Source: Hydractinia symbiolongicarpus (taxonomy: Eukaryota > Cnidaria > Hydrozoa > Anthoathecata > Hydractiniidae). From it: 64,000 nucleotides of DNA. The notes beneath the pieces are model-generated. The model ran no database searches. It saw only the letters and a program-made list of their open reading frames with translations, and was not told the origin of the DNA. The translations under genes were made by a program, and so were the position numbers. Shown here piece by piece: positions 59,998 through 64,000 of the stretch (position 1 is its first letter; each line of letters opens with the position of its first letter). The stretch lies in the NCBI RefSeq assembly GCF_029227915.1, contig NC_079881.1:9300001-9364000 (forward strand), given 5' to 3'.

Positions 59998-60895
59998 ATG
60001 CTTAAATCAAATTCGAGAATTTTGAATAGAATTAATCTTAAGTCAGCAGGATGCTTATGTTCAATGAGAAACATTATGAAAAAACCAGTTACTAAGCTGC
60101 CAAATCAATCAACGAAAGGCACAAAAATGAAAAGATATGAAGTTCCACCACATAGAATTGGAGTATTGAAAAGTTGGGATTCAAGACACACTGGTGAGTT
60201 GGAAGTTTTAAGACCTTCATTTTTATGTTTATCTATAAAATGCTTTAAAATTAAGCACATATTAATTTGATTGGATAGTGAGTGTGTTTACGATTGAGTT
60301 ATATAACGACTTGCTTGAGATTCCATGTGGTTAACGTCACTAACTTCGTTATATAAACCCTCCTATTATTAGTAGGAGGGACCAAAAAGTTGGTTTCAAA
60401 GTAACTAAACAAGATATATGTTGAATTTTCTGCTTAACTAGGCAACACTCGTCTTAGACCCTTGAACTCTGGACGTGAAGTGAATGCTCCAACCCTTGAA
60501 AGTTGTGTGGTTGAAACCAACTAGTGTATCTCCCCTAACTGGTGTGATCTGTGGTGAATTTGACATGAGTTGCTTCCACTTATAATTTAGTTTCTTACGA
60601 TGTCTTTCCTTCTTTAGGTGGTCTCAAGGGAAGTTATTGGGCTGCCGAACGTTTTGCTGATGATATTATGATTACAAAACTTATTGAAGGCACGTTCTAC
60701 GATCGAATCACGTCGGATGTGATCATAAAGAGACGTTTGAATGAAATTGTAATTTGTTTTTTTGTCACTGGAAGAGGTCAAGAAGGAACTACAGCTAAAG
60801 TTTACTTTTTGAAAGCCTTCACTGAGAAGCTGTTATCGGAAATGATGGGCTGTATTGTGAAAATTGAGTTGAGGACTGGGCCAGAGTTTGTTTGA
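59998..60895 (+). CDS. MRPS24: Mitochondrial small-subunit ribosomal protein uS3m (MRPS24), two coding exons
   Basis: Exon 59998-60193 (after acceptor TTTTTCAG, first codon ATG; donor G|GTGAGT) and exon 60618-60895 (acceptor CTTTAG, stop TGA) give 157 aa with consistent phase; the human protein is about 167. The N-terminus MLKSNSRILNRINLKSAG is basic and lacks acidic residues, as expected for a mitochondrial presequence. The body follows the MRPS24 pattern: YEVPPHRIGVLKSWDSRHTG, then AAERFADDIMITKLIEGTFY, then IIKRRLNEIVICFF and AFTEKLLS. It is a structural protein of the mitoribosome small-subunit head. The acceptor directly before the ATG implies an upstream noncoding exon. The intron carries a small CCTCCTA/TAGGAGG hairpin at about 60358-60380. 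Confidence 0.88.
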
Positions 60896-62020
60896 CTATA
60901 AATATTGTAAATATTTTGCATGTAATGCAATGTAATTGTTTTTTCTGAATAGAGATCCATTTAATTATTAGGCCTGCGGGAATTGTTTCCATGCACGCTA
61001 CGGTTGCCACAAGTCTGGAAAACCTTGCAAAAGATAAAGCCAAAGAAATATAAAGAAGTCAGGTAAAGCTAAAAGACAAGTGTTGAGATCCGTCCCCGCA
61101 AGCAGCTACTTAGTGTATTTTTGTGTTAGATTTATATAATTGGAACAGTTCACTTTACGGTTCACAGTGGGTGCATGACAATTTATAACTGGTTGATCGC
61201 CAACTCTTAATCTGCTATCTAATAAACATTTCCCCAATTAGTTTTCTTTGATATACCGCTGCTATTTCCAAACTTTTTTAAACAAAATGAATGTGATTTT
61301 TGAAATCCTCCCCTGAAACTTGATAAAATGTATAATCGTCAGATTCATACAGCAAACAAATAGCAGGATTTTAATTTTGTCCTGAGTGAACTCTGCTTGA
61401 AACCGGGGCTTATTATTAATTCAAGTGGAAAATTAAAAAGATTTTGACCGTAACCTTAATACCACGAAAACGGCATTCTCACTTGTCGGATTAAGTTAAA
61501 AATTTATACACACACCAATTCAATGATATTGAATATGACCCGAAAGTCAAAACATCGAAATTCTAAAATTTTAAAACACATGTAATTCGGGAAACGTGTA
61601 TTGTAGCTGACGTTAACACGACTCTTTACCATATTTCCGTACTTCAATGGCACTGCCGTAGAATATTTCGTATTTTCGACATGTTAGAAAATGCAACTAG
61701 TGCGTTCTAAGCGTCACCTACTAAACCTACAGATATGTAGAAGTTGCATTTTTGCAATCTCCTGGCTGTCATTTTTAAAAAATGACCAAATAACTGCCAT
61801 TATCAATGATTGACTTTGAAAACAGTTTTTGTAGTTAATGTAACATTGCCCGGTATACATGTTCAGTACTGCTATTTTGGATATATTTTACATTCTTATT
61901 GTATATATTTTGCATTCTTAGGCTTACTGTAAGTCTGTTGTTGTGATTTTCACATCGAAGCTTTGGAAACTTAAAATTCGTCTTATAAGGAAAAGCAATT
62001 AAGGTTGCCAGGATGATCTA
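60896..62020. other. Region downstream of MRPS24
   Basis: 3' UTR, with AATAAA at 61219-61224 as one possible poly(A) signal. At 60972-61037 a short frame reads ACGNCFHARYGCHKSGKPCK and stops; see findings. The rest is AT-rich with nothing recognised. Confidence 0.5.
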
Positions 62021-62029
62021 TTCAGTTCC

Positions 62030-62290
62030 TATTGGTACTACTATGTACTAGAGTCCTGCGAAGGTGGTTCAGTGCATTTAAAGCTGACATTTGAGCTACA
62101 AAAGTCGTGCAAGCGCAGCAATCGGTTAAATGGACAACCGCCTAAGATATCAATCCTATTTTTATTATGAACGCTAAGCAGAAAGGATCGATTCACACTT
62201 TTATAGTCTCTGCCATGACTCGGGTGGGGTTTGAACCCAAAACCTCCCGCACTGGAAGCGAACGTTCTACCACAAGGCTACCAGTTCCTT
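62030..62290 (-). mobile_element. tRNA-derived SINE with tRNA-Gly-like head
   Basis: On the minus strand, 62288 down to about 62213 has an A-box-like TAGCCTTGTGGTAGAACG, an anticodon-loop-like CTTCCAG (TCC, Gly) and a B-box-like GGTTCAAACCCC. A non-tRNA tail continues to about 62030. The acceptor stem does not close well, so I call a SINE rather than a tRNA gene. Confidence 0.65.
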
Positions 62291-62339
62291 GCATTTTGTT
62301 TTGTTTCAGAGTGGAAAACTTTTGATCTTTACAATTTTT

Positions 62340-62490
62340 GATCTCTACAATTAACGGAAACTCCACGGAAACCTCTGATTAACGGAGAGATTTCATTACA
62401 CCGGCCCAATTCTGACTGAAATCTTGAGAAAAATTTCTAAAATACGTACAAGCAATTAACGGACACTTCAATAAGCGGATACATTTTTTT
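62340..62490. repeat. pogo/Tigger-like repeat remnant
   Basis: AACGGAAACTCCACGGAAAC, GATTAACGGAGAGATT and ATTAACGGACACTTCAATAA resemble the GTGTCCGTTATATAG motifs of 20160-20399 in reverse orientation. No coding sequence. Confidence 0.5.
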
Positions 62491-63429
62491 ATACAAAATA
62501 AGGATTTTTGAACTTTTGTCTTTCTAATTTGCGAATATGATGCTCATTAAAAAAATCGTAGAGAAATGGCGAGCTAAGAAAGCAGGATATTTTTATTTTC
62601 ATCACTCACAAAAAGAGCCATGAAAAGATCCGTCATTTGAATTCGATGACGTCAGCAATAACCCGTTGATACCCAAAAGTTTAAGAAATTTGTTAACCGG
62701 TTGCCTCTATTCTGTAGAGCTGGAAACGTTATTCAAGAAAATGTATAAGATTATGCGCGTTTCATGAAAAATGAAAAAAATATAGCTTATTATTATTAAC
62801 AATTATAATTTTACAGGTTGACTACGTCAGAAATATTTACAATCCTGGTATCAATGTAGGACCTGTTGAAACAAAAAATAGTAATAAATGAAATTTTATA
62901 ATAGGTAATAAATTAGGTATTTTTTTCTATATATATTATACAAAAACAAATAAACAAATAAGGTAATCGAAAATAAATAAATTAATTAGATAGGTGAGAT
63001 GGAAAAAAGCAAACTGGTACACTGATGACACTGGTACACTGATGACGTAAGAATGGGATAGCACGAAAATTATTCTACATTGCTTAGTCAAAACACTCGC
63101 ACACAGGCAACAAAATCAATAGAGAGAGAATCCTAGAACAAAATGAAAGGCAATCAGGAAAAAAACGATTCAAATTGGATCAAATAGCATGAGACAAACA
63201 AAGTTATGGAGGAAAGAAATTAAACAATGCAAGAAAACCAAAAATCAAAACAAAGTATACATAGTAACGATAATAATAGAATGATCAGAAAAATATATAC
63301 ATATAAATTACTACAACTGCTTAGTCAAAACACTCTCAGGCAACAAAATCAATAAAGAGAGAAACTTAGAACAAAATGAAAGGCAATCAGGATACAAAAA
63401 ACAAACAGACAGTAAAAATAAATTGAATA
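62491..63429. other. AT-rich noncoding sequence with a direct repeat
   Basis: A ~60-bp segment (TTGCTTAGTCAAAACACTC .. CAACAAAATCAAT, then AGAACAAAATGAAAGGCAATC) occurs at 63078-63157 and again at 63318-63390. No gene seen. Confidence 0.6.
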
Positions 63430-64000
63430 ACTAAAACAAATTAACTACGTTGATATTTCTTTTAAAAACAATAAATGACTTTTCGTTTCTCAAAGGTAAA
63501 TCAAGTTTATTGAACAGCAAGGTTCCTTGATAACCAGTGGTTTTGCGACCAGCTTCGGTTCGAACACGTGTTCGATGTTCTATAAATTCGTATTGAACAT
63601 TTTGAATTGGTTCCAGGTTGTGAACGATTTAAATACATCGGTTACCATTTTTCGATCTATTTTGTTGCGCTTGAAACTTGATTTTCCAGGTTAAGTTCAA
63701 GCCAGAAAATAGAGGGTAGCAATAATGAAACAGTGGATTTATCATGGATTTGTAGATAGTTTCCGCCACCGTCGGTGGTAAAGTATAACGAATTCGACTG
63801 AGCAATGTAACACGTGAGCATATTCTCTTGTAAACCGAATTATAATAAAAATTCAAATTCAAATGTTGATCCAATGTTACTCCAAGATATTGGTACGATT
63901 CAGGTCGGTTCAATTCTACAGTATTAATATTGATCAAACAATTTGGTTGTTTGGATGGACGTGAACCATATAATACAAATTCAATAGAAATATTGATGAC
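63430..64000 (-). pseudogene. LINE reverse transcriptase C-terminal fragment (runs off the window)
   Basis: The minus strand from the right edge reads VINISIEFVLYGSRPSKQPN, then ESYQYLGVTLDQHLNLNF and TIYKSMINPLFHYC, a LINE RT thumb region. After about 63629 the frame is broken, but another frame continues EHRTRVRTEAGRKTTGYQGT and LRNEKSFIVFKRNIN, the protein's C-terminus. It is a different LINE from the one at 50430-57450. The 5' part lies beyond the window. Confidence 0.8.

Noticed and set aside
60819-61043. 74-codon minus-strand frame opposite the MRPS24 3' end
   Set aside because: Antisense shadow of the MRPS24 last exon and 3' UTR.
62213-62288. A functional tRNA-Gly(TCC) gene
   Set aside because: The acceptor stem does not pair acceptably by eye and a non-tRNA tail follows, so a SINE is more likely.

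Overview
The window is AT-rich animal nuclear DNA. Its genes are split by many short GT-AG introns, and roughly half of it is mobile-element debris. The gene content (an anoctamin, a SAP-WGR-PARP protein, a mitochondrial uS3m protein, a secreted TSP3-AMOP protein), a GalEa-like Ty1/copia element and many short hairpin repeats suggest an early-branching metazoan, most likely a cnidarian and perhaps a hydrozoan. That placement is inference.

Layout. 1307-13245 (-): one anoctamin (TMEM16) gene. Seven common exons (1307-7940) lie downstream of FOUR homologous, separately encoded N-terminal exons at 8715-8924, 9663-9998, 11255-11497 and 13012-13245. Each has its own ATG, each is a multiple of 3, and each ends in a phase-0 donor that joins the same 42-nt microexon. 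13246-25414: repeat-rich intergenic DNA with hairpin elements, a TIR element, pogo/Tigger remnants, a SINE and minisatellites. 25415-29206 (-): a two-exon gene for a 666-aa secreted or membrane protein with thrombospondin type 3 repeats and a C-terminal AMOP-like module; the first exon carries only 8 coding bases. 29262-31520: hairpin elements and a foldback transposon whose inverted arms carry a minisatellite. 32341-43821 (-): a complete 13-exon gene for a 579-aa PARP3-like ADP-ribosyltransferase with an N-terminal SAP domain; its introns hold a PIF/Harbinger remnant and other repeats. 45184-48790 (+): a decayed Ty1/copia element. 50430-57450: a LINE on the minus strand split by an intact Ty1/copia element (50931-55711) with identical 126-bp LTRs and a perfect 5-bp target duplication. 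59998-60895 (+): MRPS24 in two coding exons. 61040-64000: a tRNA-derived SINE, a pogo-like repeat and a decayed LINE running off the right edge.

The observation most worth following is the anoctamin first-exon array. It predicts one channel/scramblase body with four alternative cytosolic N-termini, presumably from alternative promoters. The second is a family of short hairpin elements (ends CAACCTCG...CGAGGTTG, unrelated self-complementary interiors) whose copies are repeatedly flanked by 9-bp direct repeats. All exon models were read by eye from splice consensus, reading phase and family similarity; no alignment or search was run.
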